Positions 1 to 12,521 of a stretch of DNA of 64,000 nucleotides are shown here, piece by piece. This DNA comes from Cercis canadensis. Lineage: Eukaryota > Streptophyta > Magnoliopsida > Fabales > Fabaceae. Below the pieces are notes generated by a model. The model made no database searches. It was not told the DNA's origin and saw only the letters and a list, made by a program, of their open reading frames with translations. Each line of letters starts with the position of its first letter. The stretch's first letter is position 1. Where the stretch lies: positions 1,029,687 through 1,093,686 of the forward strand of contig QAOA01006130.1 of assembly GCA_003255065.1 (NCBI GenBank), given 5' to 3'. The position numbers and the translations under genes were made by a program.

Positions 1-1174
1 ACAGCTGAACCTGTATTGACAAAACAAATAAGGAACATGATAACAAGACAGCTAAACTTCAACAACAAATAAAAAATTATATTTCTGCAAGGTTGCAGCA
101 AGCTGAAGGTTGGTAAATAAACATTACTCAGCTTGCATCCTAATCCTACCTTATAAAAAATCAGTTGAGTTACCTTATTTGTTAATTACTTCACATACAT
201 CAGTGTCGTTTAGCTAACTATCAAACTTATTTCTTATAACCTTGGGCTTTTGGGGCAATAGGAATTGTTATCCAAGTTATCATCGTAAATGATGTTGTCC
301 AGTTAAGTCTCTCTAACCTTCCTAGTACTATGCTATTCAATAATATGCTTTGTTTTGTAGTCCTGTCTCCTGACCTGAGACTTCAACCTCTTATCAGTTC
401 TATTAGAAGTACCTATTCCAATCTATAATATCTTATTCTGTGTTTCACTTGGCTTGCCCTTGCTTGCCAATGAGAGAAATAGTTAATATGTGCTGAGCTT
501 CATATACACTTGTGAAGCCCCAGCAGTCCAATTTGGTTGATCGCTTCTAATCATTTAGTCAACACACAGAAAATCTGCAAGTTTATGCAAACTGGTGAAC
601 CTGAGGCCAATTTTGGTAGTGAGCCACTCCAACTCTTAGTGACTTGACGGCTTCCAAGGAGGCCCCTCTCACCTACTAAAGATAATTTTAGGAAAGGTGT
701 TGAGAGGTTTCAAATCCTCAACTAATTGGTGTAGAATTAGTGATGACCACTACCACTGAGCTAATCTAGTTTTCTGGCAGGGAATGTGAATAATAATATA
801 TATACATGAAGATGTAATAGATTTAAGAGTGTGTGTGTGAATACTTATAATTACTTATTCAATAAATAACTTCGTAAATACTTCTTAACAAGAATTAGAT
901 GAAGTCAAGGTTTTAAAAAAGATGAATGCAAACAATATCATCTAAAATGCATCTAATTTGGCGCGTGTATGCATGTACCCCTGGCTCAACCCCAGTTGAA
1001 TCTCTGATCCTTGACCCTCTATTTTTCCTGTGTTGGTTAGGCAGGTAAAGAGGAGAGCTTCCTTTGCCCTGTAAACTGGGAACTAATTTCTCCACTCCAT
1101 TGTTGCCCATTGGTATATACTAGTCACTGTATAATTTGATCATCAGATTACAAAGCAAAGTTATGAAGAAAAAC
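1..1174. other. Left-edge intron or spacer of PUS3, no exon seen
   Basis: No exon continuing the pseudouridine synthase is visible here, so its next intron runs at least to the window edge. The stretch holds a tRNA-like SINE candidate (listed separately). A second weak candidate lies at about 960-1115 on the minus strand, where a B-box-like ggttgagcc occurs. The rest is AT-rich and without recognisable coding capacity. Confidence 0.5.
600..770 (-). mobile_element. SINE-like fragment with tRNA-type A and B boxes
   Basis: On the minus strand, positions 766-750 read like a Pol III A box (tagctcagtggtag core). A B-box-like ggatttgaaacc follows at 717-706. The spacing and order fit the tRNA-derived head of a SINE. 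The 3' part and target duplication were not identified, and a full cloverleaf is not apparent, so it is not called a tRNA gene. Confidence 0.45.
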
Positions 1175-4100
1175 CTTGCATGGAAATCAACTGGAACAGG
1201 ACACCAGCCCAAAATTCGAATATCATTGGGAAGGACTCGATTTAGCACCCTCACATAATCAATTTCATCTTCTGCAAAAGACATGGTTGGTTTATTTAAA
1301 ATAAGAAGAGTAGAAGACGAAGAAGGAGAAATAAGATAAATCTATATAATCTATTCTATACAGATGAAAAAAACAAAGGATACAGTAAAGAGTCATCATG
1401 ATGCCTCAGACAATTATAAGACACCAAAAGCCTACAAAAGTTAAACTAAAACCATCTGATGCGATGCTTCCATAGTCTTTGTCTCAGCAATATCCAACTC
1501 AATGGACATCAATATGAACAATAGGCATTAACCCTATAGCAATAAATACACCTCACAAGTTAGCCTTTTGATATCTATGGGAGACACAAGATACATTAAA
1601 TCATTAGTCGTTAACTCATGATGTAAATTGTTTATTTGTAACATCATAATCCCTAATAAAAGGCTCATTTACAAGTCATAACTCATTCCATTCATTTAAT
1701 GCCTACACCAGAGCTCATGATGCACAAGACCTCATGCATGGGAATTAATACTGTATATGATATAAAAATATCAGGATATTAACAGATAACAAAATCAAAA
1801 TAACAAACCTAAGTCATACATTACAGACAAATGGTGCATATCAGAAGCTCAATATGAAAAACATTTTTATATCATTTGCTTTTAAAGATTGTTCTGCTAA
1901 CCGTGTTTTGCTTCTGAAACAATTTGTTCAGCACTTCCATTATTTGCTCCAGATACCTTGAGGTTTGATCTCAGAAAAAGAGCAATCACCTACTTCAAAT
2001 GATTGCCATCATCGAAGTCAAATAATAGATTCACAGACAAAATAATGCTGCATAAATCAACAGAAGAATATAACTAAAATGTTGAAATAAATAGTAGAAA
2101 CCAACATAAGAACAGTGGATATCAACCCTAATGAATGTCACATCCACTTTATGTAATTTAATTAAACTTCCCAATTTTTTTGTCCATTCAAGACAGCGTG
2201 ATAAGATTATTACTGTTTAATGCGCTGCATTGGTAATTGTAACAGTGTTAGCTTGCTCTGAAACTTCAAGAGGAAATTCACTCCCCAGTGCCCATCATGC
2301 ATTGCACAGAATTACCTCATCCTATCTAACAACGCATTTAACATACATGCAGGTCAAAAGCAGTTGACTCATTCAGCAGCACCATGATTGTCAATGGAAG
2401 AATATTTGTTCACAATTCAGACAGGTATCAGACTATGTAAGCACAAAATTCCCCGCCCCCCACCTTTTTTTTTTTTTTTTCCATTTCCTATCAACNCCCC
2501 CCCCCTTTTTTTTTTTTTTTTCCATTTCCTATCAACTCACTTGTCCAACGGAGGAAACACCTTTATCCGTTCTACCACATCTAGAATACTGTGACTCCTT
2601 CTTGTCACCAACCAATAGCCTTGTCTTCTCAAGAGCTTTAAAAATTTCAGACTGCAAGAAGATGATGTAAGATGAAAAAGAGCCATTGAACATGTGAAGC
2701 TATTGCTAACAATCATTTTACAAAACTATTTATCTCGTGGACCAACATTCCAACACATAATCAATCTCAGAAATTAATTTGTAATATAAATAATCATTTG
2801 TGATGAGTACAGAAGATTATTCTTGTTAGCACTCAAGACCACTTTATGCAGTTTCTTGGGCATTACTAGTTCATCTGTGTGTTGACAAAACAAACCTCAA
2901 TAGTTGGATCCATTTGAGCCTCGGAAGCAAAACCATAGAACCTGTATTTAGTGAAGAGTCAGAAGGCCCTAATATTCTTATGACACATGGATACTTCTAA
3001 TTCAATAAATACAATTATGCATAAAGATGATGAGATAATAGGATCAAAAGGAAGGAAAGATCTTTTTGTAGATTCTTCTGATTCTATAATTGAAAGATTA
3101 AGCGAGAATAAGAATTCAGATTCTCAAAGATCTAAGCACATGTAACCTCCAAAGCAAGTTCTGAGGCTGCAAAGGTGCATTGGAATAGAAACTATAATTG
3201 GAAAATTACAGTATGATATTGAAAAATAAAATCCTTCTATCATATGTATCCATGAATCATTTGAGAAAAGAAACTAGAGGAAATATATGATATATCCAAT
3301 TTTTCAGAATTGGTCAGCAGTACTGCATTCTAAAGCTATTTTATTCTACTAATTTATAAATTTGTGTCTACATATTTATCCAACAACATATTGAACCTTC
3401 ATTTCATTTTATTGTTTATTCTTTTTTATGCATTCTATTTTTCCCAGGGAGGGTAATTGTTTAGAGAGAAAAGCCAAAAATCACAGTGATGGTATATACC
3501 TTTTTCCAAAGTACATGACTTTTAGAGCAACATATCTCTTGCAGTGGTGATTCATAAGCCTTGTGAGATAGCCTGTACCAAGATGTAGAGGTAAATTATA
3601 TATGCAGGCCCATTCAGTCAAACTGACCTCCCTCATAAAGAGAGTAAGATGTTTACAATGAATATAAATTCTTTTTTCAAATCAGTTAAATTTTAACTGA
3701 AACATTTTAAAGAGGGGAAACCCATGTGCACATAACAGTAGCCCAGAAAAATGCCCCAATGGAACCACAAAGAAACAAATAAAGTAAGCACCCTACTACG
3801 AACTCATTGAAATCAAAAAGTTCATCATATATAACATGTAATACATACAAAAGAATAACAAAATGCTAAGGTTAAAAAACCTTCAGGAACTGCCATTTGA
3901 AACGTTCTACTGAGCTTTCCACACCTGGAAACACCCTAATAATTTATTCTGAACCAGATTGACTACATTAAACAAGAAATGACATATCATATTGATCATC
4001 TAAAATATCTGCTTATTTTGCTTCACAACTCTTATGCTCTTGAGTGCTCAGTGCTGAGCATTATTTATCTGCACTATTATAAATACTATGGCAATCAGCA

Positions 4101-5177
4101 TATCAAATTAAGCACCTAAAAAGAAAAGCAAGGAGAAAAAGAAACCTGGCACTTTCTCTATGTTCTGTTCTGTCTTCCTATCTCCTTTTTTTGATTTCTT
4201 GACTTCCTCATCTGAGCCTTGTAATTTCTTCTCCATCTGCATCACAAGTTTACACAATTTCCTTGAAGAATGCAGCAGAAATCTTTTTCTCTTTTCTTTG
4301 GTAAAGTTTTCTTAGCTGAAAACTTTTGCTGTCCTCCAATGAAGACCAAGGAGAAAGAAGATAAAGATCAGAAAGCTAAGAACTATGACACAATTTACAA
4401 GCTAACCTCCTGACTGAGGCCATCTGCAAGTTGAGATGATAGCTTTGCATTCTCAACTTCTAATTCCTGATTGATGAATGAAGTTTCAGTAAGTAAGCTC
4501 TAAACTCGATTTAACCACAGATAAAACCCTCATCACAATTACTGAAATAAAGAAACATAATAACAGCAGAACCTTATGCTCGATTCATTTCATTCCGGAC
4601 TAGAAAGTTGGCAGTAAACAGTAATAAAGTTACGTCTAACACGCACATTTAACCCATGCCAATTTCCACCAAGTGTGTGTGCAGTTCAACCTATACACAC
4701 ATTTAATCATTTTCAACTTCACATTTTACAATTGGCTACAAAAATTATAAAAAAATCCATTTTTTCAGGAAGGAACCAGAAACATAAATAAGGTGTGTAT
4801 AAGATATATGCTGACCAATTTCTAATTAATCTCTCAAACTACTGTAGTGTCTCAGAAAATGAAAGGTTGCATAGTTTCTGAGTTTCAAAAGTTATACGAA
4901 CTATAATGAAATAAAATTGAAGTACTTTCAGATAAGCTGAGTAAACATATTCAGAAGCCAAGTCAAGATATAGCATATTTGAATATGTTTGCATAGCATA
5001 TCTGAAAGTACTTCAACTTTGTTTCATTTTCTACGCAAACAAACAGGGATGAACTAAAAATGAAAGTGGAACTGAAGAGAATACCTTAACCCTGATTTGA
5101 AGAGAATCTATTTGGGATTGCAGGGTGGCGACGAGGTCATTGTCGAGCGAATGAACAGCGCTCTCTTCCGTCGACAT
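1175..5177 (-). CDS. PUS3: tRNA pseudouridine(38/39) synthase, PUS3/DEG1 family (3' part missing)
   Basis: This TruA-family enzyme converts U38/U39 in tRNA anticodon arms to pseudouridine. Exons on the minus strand: 5177-5085, 4466-4407, 4236-4146, 3572-3500, 2941-2896, 2651-2541, 1989-1902 and 1271-1175. All have AG/GT borders and the frame is open, giving about 219 residues before the window edge. The first 80 residues are a charged coiled-coil-like leader (LQSQIDSLQIRVK and so on), as in eukaryotic PUS3. Then come HHCKRYVALKVMYFGKRFYG and RCGRTDKGVSS, with the catalytic aspartate at about residue 150. The last visible exon encodes RVLPNDIRILGWCPVPVDFH, a conserved TruA segment. The conserved REYKYFFW-type C-terminal half must lie left of the window. 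The start at 5177 is the first ATG and opens the leader. An assembly n (2496) lies in the intron next to exon 6. The gene is divergent from the MRF gene at 8178. Confidence 0.93.
2463..2536. repeat. Duplicated C/T-tract segment around n2496 (probable assembly overlap)
   Basis: A cytosine run, a long thymine run and the string ccatttcctatcaac occur just before the n at 2496 and again just after it. Two contig ends that overlap but were not merged would give exactly this. It lies inside a PUS3 intron and does not touch the neighbouring exon (2541-2651). Confidence 0.7.
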
Positions 5178-5919
5178 TGTAATTGTATAGTCACTCTCGC
5201 GGTTTATTGCGGCAACGGGGCTCGAGAAGAGCTCTTAACAAGGGCAGATGTCTGCTTGGTAAGAAAAGTGGGAATTTTTTTTTTTTTAAAAAAAGTATAT
5301 TTAAAATTTTAAAAGGAGATTTTTCAGATAATTTTAGTATTTATATAGTATGTTATACTACACAAGAATAATCAATAAATAAATGACATGTGTACAAATT
5401 AACTATTTTTAAATTTATTTAAAAAATTAAATAAATTATATTTATATATAATAAAATATAAAAATTATGTATATTTGCTACGTTAGTATGACATATTTAC
5501 GTAGTATCATAGAATCTCCAATTTTAAAAACTTAAATAAATTGATAAAAATTATAAAAAAAAATTAAATAAATAAGGAAAAGACAAGGACTCCCCGGTGC
5601 CAAACCTTTTTTTTTAAAAAAAAAATGGCAAGGTGCTTAACGGGCATGCTTTTCCTCGACCAAAATATATTATATGATAGATATATTAAAACTTTTATAC
5701 ATAATAATTACATTTACATATGTATAGTTATTATTTTTAAATATATTAAAATAATTATATAATATCAAAAAATATTTTAGATTTTTAATCATTTTATAAA
5801 TGTGTTTCTAGCATCTTGCAAACAAATACTTTTAATATTTTAATGTTCTTTTTACCCAAGTTTAGAACCTTGGAATAATTTTTCTAAAATAAAAAATATT
5901 CTTAAGTTATAAAACTTGA
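5178..5919. other. PUS3 upstream spacer, AT-rich
   Basis: This is the promoter side of PUS3, which runs leftward from 5177. It is very AT-rich, with poly-A and poly-T blocks (for example 5277-5297). A short GC-richer island sits around 5590-5650, where ggtgccaaacc and the inverted-looking ggcaaggtgc flank an A/T tract, possibly a small inverted-repeat element. No gene seen. Confidence 0.4.
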
Positions 5920-6155
5920 ATGAAAAGATAATTAGGTGCATCAAGCACATTATTAGAAAAATGTGCCTTATGCACTTTGAAAAATGATCAAAATACTTAT
6001 TAACAATGATTAATTTTTTTTATATATGTGATTAATAACTATATTTATAAAAAGAATGATTATATAACTTGAGAAATATTTTAGTAATTTTTTAGTGTGT
6101 GTCATACATCTAGTAAAAATAATGTGCTTGATGCACCTAAGTATCTTTTTTCTCT
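5920..6155. mobile_element. MITE with near-perfect terminal inverted repeats
   Basis: The segment starting ttaggtgcatcaagcaca at 5932 is repeated inverted at its other end (tgtgcttgatgcacctaa, ending 6140). The flanking aaaagata and tatctttt extend the symmetry outward. The terminal repeat is thus at least 23 bp, with an AT-rich centre. This is the layout of a non-autonomous DNA transposon of about 210-235 bp. The superfamily cannot be fixed because the exact ends and target duplication are ambiguous. Confidence 0.65.
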
Positions 6156-6633
6156 AAATTCTAAAACCTAAAAAAAAATTTCCTAAAATAAATTGTAAGA
6201 GGGTTGTGGTTTGAAAAAGTGGTTATTTTTCAATTTATACTTTATATAGTGTTTGAAATACATATTAAATATAATAAGACAAGAAAATTGAATAAGGATA
6301 GAATATAATATGAACATGTCATATTTTATGTTTGATGAGCAACATGATAGAATACTATTTTTATGCATTCAGTCAAAACTACCCTTAGGCTAAAATGTTG
6401 CAAAATACGATCTTATCTTCAGAACAAATATGCTAGACTATGAATAAGTGATTGATAAAAGAGATAGAATTGTTCAATTTTTAGAAAAGCTTTTGTTGGA
6501 AATAGACCCGAAGAAGAGTTTATTTGGTTCCCAAGATATTGTTCTAAAACCTATAACTCACCCTTACCCTTGATAATAGAACATGTTGCAATTTTTCAAT
6601 AAATTGTAAAATTCAAATAAAGGTAAAAAACTC

Positions 6634-6840
6634 ACACACTCTTTATTTAAAATTTTTAAAAAAATCATGTACTGCCATCTGTATTTTAAAACGGGAAAAA
6701 AAAAAAACCCTAAGTTACATTCACATTCTGTTACATNACACACTCTTTATTTAAAATTTTAAAAAAAATCATGTACTGCCATCTGTATTTTAAAACAGGG
6801 AAAAAAAAAAACCTTAAGTTACATTCACATTCTGTTACAT
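6634..6840. repeat. 103-bp exact-phase duplication around n6737 (probable assembly overlap)
   Basis: Positions 6634-6736 and 6738-6840 are almost identical 103-base copies separated only by the n at 6737. The few differences fall in homopolymers or single bases. Equal length, near identity and the junction at an n point to an unmerged contig overlap rather than a biological tandem repeat. Confidence 0.8.
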
Positions 6841-8177
6841 GGTCCAAGTCTTTTTCCTCTCCCGTTTCTAAAGGCAAAGAATGAGAAATTGTAACAACCT
6901 ACACTAGACTTGAGAAACTTGTTCAAGATCCCCATTGTTTTCGGACCGCACACAGATCAAACACCTAAAATTTTGCAACTATCTTTGAACACCTAAAACT
7001 TGCACTAACTGCAACTTCCGAGCCAAAATTAAATCAAACACACACAAATTATCTAATTCAGACACACTAAACTGCAAAATCTCGCAGCCATAGTCCCTCC
7101 ACTGAAGGAACATACCATCTCTTTGAAGTAATATCTCAAGGTAATTATATTTGATCTTTTTTCCACGCTGCATGGAAAATTACGTTGAATTTGAAATTTT
7201 TGTCATCTCTTGCTTCATTTGTCTTTTGGGTTTTTAGATGTGCAAGTTCAATTCTGAGTGTATCTATTTTGAATGTGGAATTTCATGTGTTCATTGTTTA
7301 ATCCGGTTTTTGTACTCAGATGCTTAGAGGTCACCCATTTTGCAAATAAACAAACACCTCATGCATTTGGAGAATTGTATTCAAGGGAGTGAAATCATTT
7401 TTTCTTCTTAAAATTCTTCTTTCTCTATTAAGTTGACGATAATCATCAATGTGATGAATGGTCAATGCATTCCTGATTTTGATCCTTCTGTCATATCACC
7501 TTATGTGTGCAGATTCTTCGTCAGAAGAAATTGATGCTTCTGAATCCATTGTATTAATCCCACTTCATACTTGAAGTATGCTCTATATATCTTGTTCATG
7601 ACTCAATTACCATGTATTTAGAATTTTTAGCAATTGGGCTGTGCAGTGTATTACTTAGGTCTAATTCAACTTTCCTTCTTCCCTTCTGATCACTTCTCTC
7701 ATTAGAACTGTTGCACTATTCTTTCAAGCATTTTACTTTTAACCATATCAAGGGGCTAGAGACGATTATTTGTGTGCTAACAAGCATTGATGATTACTTA
7801 GGTCTAATTTTATGCCTGCTTTTGCTGGTTTTCATAACAAAATTCATCTATAACAAGCATTGATGATTTACTGTAGTCCTATTGACTTGTCATTTATTAT
7901 GATATTGTTCCAACAATTCCGAGTATTCAGATTTATGCGTCTTTCACTTGCTTGTTTATGCCTAAGCTTGGCAATATGATTGTAGGACAGGAGGGAGATG
8001 ATCTTAGTGTAAGTATTTGTTCAAAGAGAAGAGAAGATTGACTCAAAAAGCAGATTGGAGACTGAAATCTCCTCTAATGTGCCCATGACTGGAGTGTTTC
8101 TGGTTATTTGGCGCTGACATTCTCTTATGACTTCTGGAATTAGTGAATGAAAAGTAGAACTTTTGAGAATAAGTGTC
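6841..8177 (+). other. Upstream region and probable leader of the MRF gene
   Basis: No coding exon is evident. The GC content rises after 6840, and several AG acceptor-like sites precede the MRF start (for example the tag at 7985). A 5' leader containing one or more introns is likely, as MRF-type genes usually have. Transcription start and leader exons cannot be placed from sequence alone. Confidence 0.4.
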
Positions 8178-10899
8178 ATGGATTTCAGTGATGGTTTTGT
8201 ATCAAATGAGCACCTTGAGCTTCTTAGATCTGCTTCAGAAAATGCTGATCCATTAACTGTTTCTCCATTGCAAATTAGTCCTAAGTCACCAAGGTCCCCT
8301 AACTCTTCACTGTCCCCAAGGCTGCATGGCAAGTTAAGCAAGGAAAGTTCAAAGCATGGAAGGCAATCATGTTCTCCAAAAGATGGACGTCCAAAGAAAG
8401 GTAAAGTGTTTATCTATTTGAAAATTCATTACTAGGTTCCATTTGTTAATACTTGGTTACCTTTTCTATTTAGTACTTACATGTCTTAAGTAATGGCCTT
8501 CTAGTTGCCAGCATAGATGACTCTCTAATATTTAGCTTTGCCTCATATGTTTTAGCTAGATCTTGTTGATTAACTTGCAGATAACAAGGAAAACGTTTGG
8601 CCATTTGACATCTTTACAGAAGATTTTTCTGATTTTGTTTCATGGCTATAAAACTGTTAAGTAAATTTTTTTTGATCTTCATATTTAAAGGAGTAACTTG
8701 TTTTGTCTTAATCTCATTATGCAGGTGGTTCTGGGGGGAAAGGCACCTGGGGAGGATTGCTTGATACAGATGACAAAAACTTTCTTGACCCTAGTGACCC
8801 AAATTATGACAGCAGTGAGGTATTGTTTTTGTTGTTTTAGGAGGATTTCTTATCGTCCTCCTTTGTACTTCTTTGCTTTTCTTCAATAAATTCTTGGATA
8901 AAAAAAAATTAATGCAGTGAGATAGAAAGTTAAGATTTCATCTTTTGATTTTAAAATAGCAGCATAAATTATTTGGCCATGAAACATAAAAAATCGGTTG
9001 CTTATGTCATGCTAAAGGTACATTTTCTCTTGGACATCAAGAAATATAAAGTTGGTATATGGTTTTCAGGAATGTGAACATTCAAATGACATGAAGATAG
9101 GGGATATGGAGGGCTACAAGAAGAAAGCTACAGTAATAGTGGAGGAATACTTTGCCACTGATGATGTTGTTGCAACAATAAATGAACTGAGAGAACTTCA
9201 AATGCCAGGATATAGCTATTATTTTGTCAAAAAGCTTGTCTCTATGTCAATGGACAGACATGACAAAGAGAAAGAAATGGCTGCTGTTCTGTTATCTGCA
9301 CTATATGCTGACACCATTGAACCATCACAAGTTTACAAAGGTTTCAGCAAATTAGTTGAATCTGCAGATGACTTGATTGTAGATATTCCAGACACAGTCG
9401 ATGTTTTAGCACTTTTCTTAGCTCGAGCTGTGGTTGATGACATACTTCCTCCTGCATTTTTGAAGAAGCAGATGGCTTACTTGCCAAGTAATTCTAAAGG
9501 GGCTCAAGTCTTGAATAAAGCTGAAAAAACTTATTTAGCAGCTCCTCTGCATGCAGAAATCATAGAGCGGAGATGGGGAGGTAGTAAGAATATGACAGTT
9601 GATGATGTGAAGGCCAGGATAAACAATTTGTTGATAGAATATGTAGTAAGTGGTGACAAGAAAGAGGGTTTTAGATGCATCAAGGATTTGAAAGTTCCCT
9701 TTTTTCATCATGAGATAGTGAAACGGGCTCTTATAATGGCAATGGAGAGGCGTCAAGCAGAAGGTCCTCTACTAGATTTGTTGAAGGAAGCAGCTGAAGA
9801 AGGTTTCATTAACTCCAGTCAAATGTCAAAAGGATTTGGTCGGTTGATTGACAACGTTGATGACTTATCACTTGACATACCGAATGCGCGTGGAATACTG
9901 CGGCAGTTAATGTCCAAGGCAGCATCTGAGGGTTGGTTGTGTGTCTCATCTTTGAAATCACTCTCACTAGAGCCAGAAAAAAGATCATTAGAAGATGGTA
10001 CTGCCAGAAATTTCAAGGTAAAGGCTCAATCCATAATCAAAGAGTACTTCTTGTCTGGTGACATATCAGAAGTAAATAGTTGTCTAGAACAAGAGAACAT
10101 CACTTGTTGTGCTGAACTCAATGCAATCTTTGTTAAGAGATTGATTACTCTGGCAATGGATCGGAAGAATAGGGAGAAGGAAATGGCTTCTGTTTTGCTT
10201 TCATCTTTGTGTTTCCCATCTGATGATGTTGTAAATGGTTTTGTAATGTTGATAGAGTCAGCAGATGACACTGCTCTGGATAATCCAGTAGTGGTTGAGG
10301 ATCTTGCTATGTTTCTAGCTAGAGCAATAGTAGATGAAGTCCTGGCACCACAACATCTGGAAGAGATTGGAACACAGTGTTTTGGGCCAGATTCAATTGG
10401 GAGCAAAGTGCTTCAAATGGCAAAGTCATTGCTAAAGGCTAGACTTTCTGGGGAGCGAATCTTGAGGTGTTGGGGTGGTGGGGGAAGCAGCAGACCTGGA
10501 TGGGCAGTTGAGGATGTCAAGGACAAAGTTGGAAAGCTGCTGGAGGAGTATGAATCTGGAGGTGAAATTAGGGAGGCCTGTCGCTGCATTAAAGAGTTAG
10601 GAATGCCATTTTTCCATCATGAGGTTGTCAAGAAAGCTTTGGTGATAATCATGGAAAAGAAGAATGAGAGGTTATGGGGTCTGCTCAAGGAGTGTTTCGA
10701 ATCTGGACTAATAACTATATATCAGATGGTGAAGGGTTTCGGAAGGGTTGCAGAATCTATTGATGACTTGGCTTTAGATGTCCCTGATGCTAAAAATCAG
10801 TTCACATACTATGTTGAACGAGCAAAGACTGCAGGATGGTTGGATTCTTCATTTTCTTTTGGCAAATCAGAACATGCAACAGAGAATGGCACCTGTTAA
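8178..10899 (+). CDS. MRF: MA3-domain translation regulatory factor (MRF family), four MA3 repeats
   Basis: Exons: 8178-8400, 8725-8819 and 9070-10899 (stop TAA), 715 residues. The start codon opens MDFSDGFVSNEHLELL, typical of plant MRF/ECIP1 proteins. The N-terminus is serine/proline-rich (SPKSPRSPNSSLSPR). Four MA3 modules follow, beginning near residues 119, 281, 420 and 584. They contain paired motifs such as PGYSYYFVKKLVSMSMDR and VPFFHHEIVKRALIMAMER. MA3 domains are PDCD4/eIF4G-type helical folds that bind eIF4A. Plant MRFs are known to associate with eIF4A and ribosomes and to be TOR/S6K targets under dark or starvation. Modules 1/3 and 2/4 resemble each other pairwise, which suggests duplication of a two-module unit. 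Nearly all of the protein is encoded by one 1.8 kb exon. Confidence 0.93.
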
Positions 10900-12015
10900 T
10901 TAAACTAGGGTAATCTGCAATACTATTTGTACATTATTTCTTTTCCTGTTATTGCGCTTTGATCAAAGACATGCGTATGCAGGCATAGTAGGCCTGTTCA
11001 TGCATGCATAACTAGTCCTGAACTACAGAAAATACTTATGTTTAGAGATTATATATCAAAGCATTAAATTCTTGTAAACGTGTTGATATTTGTGTGATTT
11101 CCTTTGCAGGTTCTACTGCTTTATACTTTCTCTATGCTCACCTATTTCATAAACAGCTCAATTTGACCAAATCAAATGGATTCCATATAGCACTCACTTC
11201 TGAAGAAGATGCAGCAGGATCAGAAGAGAGTGATGCAATATGAAGCAAAGATGCAAATAGACATGAAAGTTTATATAGTAAGATTGAAAATCTATAGTGA
11301 AGTTGAGTTTGATTAAATCATACCCCCTTTTCTTTTGGCTTGTTTTTTCGGAATTGGGATGAAGGAGCAGGGGGGTTATATTTCTTTGTTTGGAAGAAGC
11401 ATAAACAAGAAGGGAATCTGTAATATCCTGGCTAATCAGGAGATGGTGTTTGTACTTTTTCATGTTTATACTGATGTCAAGGATGCTTTCTGCTATGCAT
11501 AATAATATTGATACTCAGCTATAGTTGCTGGCATAAGATTACTGTTAATTCAAAAACCTCTAGAGCTAGTATTCTTTTTGCGGGACTAGTATGGTAAAAA
11601 CTAAAGCATCAAAGTAGCAATAATTGAATTGGAAATCTCCTATTTAGCTTTATGCACCTTTGCCTTTATAAATAACACTCTTTTCCTTAAACCCTCTCAT
11701 GACAATCAAATCTCACCGAAAAAAAACTCTGTAGGGATACAGTGCAGAAAGATGGGAAAGGAAAGGATGAAAACAAAGGAAAAAAAAAAAACTTGTCAAG
11801 TATTTGGTATTTGAAACTATTATACAAACTCCATTTTCTAATCAAAACCATGAACGAAGAGATTTAAAATTTGTCAAAATGTCTTTTCTCTTTTCACTAA
11901 AATATTTTCGCTAAATTCATTCTTTGCTATATGCAAATTGAGGATAGGAATGCTTAAAGAGATCACCCGCAAACAATAACATCCCCCTCCTCCCGCCGCC
12001 TCTCATTGCTGTAAG
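10900..12015 (+). other. MRF 3' region with a possible 3'-UTR intron, then spacer
   Basis: Just after the stop, a donor (gtaatct at 10910) and an acceptor (tttgcag ending 11109) could remove a 200-nt intron within the 3' UTR. This is inferred from splice signals only. The transcript probably ends between about 11300 and 11520, where AT-rich polyadenylation-like sequence occurs. The remaining DNA up to the hAT-like element shows no gene. Confidence 0.35.
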
Positions 12016-12521
12016 CAATGTCTTAAAAATTGGACCAATAAGGGAATCGTTTTAGAGGATGAGTACCGGGTTGAATCGGTTAAAACAAACAATCAGACTG
12101 ATTATGTCATAAATATAATATTTAATGTGCATATTGTATATTCTAAATTATAATAAATATATTTTTATGCAAATTTGTTAATAAAATTAAAGTTGGTTTA
12201 GTGGCAAATGTTTTTTCTCTTCCTTGAAATGAGAGTTCGAATCCTCTTATGGCCAATATTTATCCATTATACAATCTAAATGTGAATAAGTAAGTTCGAA
12301 TCTCTTAGTGAAATGTTTTCAAATTTTTTTCAAAACGATGCAATTTTTAAAATAAAAAAAAATTCAATGAACTATCCGGTTATATAAAACCGGACCAGTT
12401 CATTGGTTTTCATTGGTTTAACTGCTCTAGCGGTTTAACCCTCCTAACCGAACCAGAATCCAAACCGAACACCGGTTGAACCAATCAAACTGCCTGGTCC
12501 GGTCCGATTATTAAAACACTG
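12016..12521. mobile_element. Non-autonomous hAT-like element (506 bp)
   Basis: The ends form a 21-bp terminal inverted repeat with 17 matches: caatgtcttaaaaattgg at the left, and the complement of the right end starts cagtgttttaataatcgg. The first bases resemble the CAGTG-type hAT terminus. Flanking 8-mers gctgtaag (12008-12015) and gttgtaac (12522-12529) agree at six of eight positions, a decayed target duplication of hAT length. The interior is rich in ccggtt/aaccgg strings and encodes no transposase. Confidence 0.7.
12188..12250 (+). mobile_element. tRNA-like A/B-box pair inside the hAT-like element
   Basis: ttggtttagtggca (from about 12193) resembles a Pol III A box, and gagttcgaatcctc (from about 12232) matches a B box. 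The spacing of about 40 nt fits a tRNA or SINE head. It may be a SINE inserted into the element or an original part of this family. No intact tRNA fold is claimed. Confidence 0.4.

Noticed and set aside
750..766. A tRNA gene on the minus strand (A-box match)
   Set aside because: The B box is imperfect and no complete acceptor and anticodon stems can be drawn; SINE-like is the safer call.
5180..5371. Short plus-strand open frames over PUS3 exon 1
   Set aside because: They overlap the conserved PUS3 start region antisense and have no match.
8021..8341. 106-codon open frame on the minus strand opposite MRF exon 1
   Set aside because: It mirrors a real coding exon (8178-8400), has no family match that I recognise and no plausible splice partners.
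9535..10406. Several open frames antisense to the long MRF exon
   Set aside because: They are reading-frame shadows of a conserved 1.8 kb exon encoding MA3 repeats.
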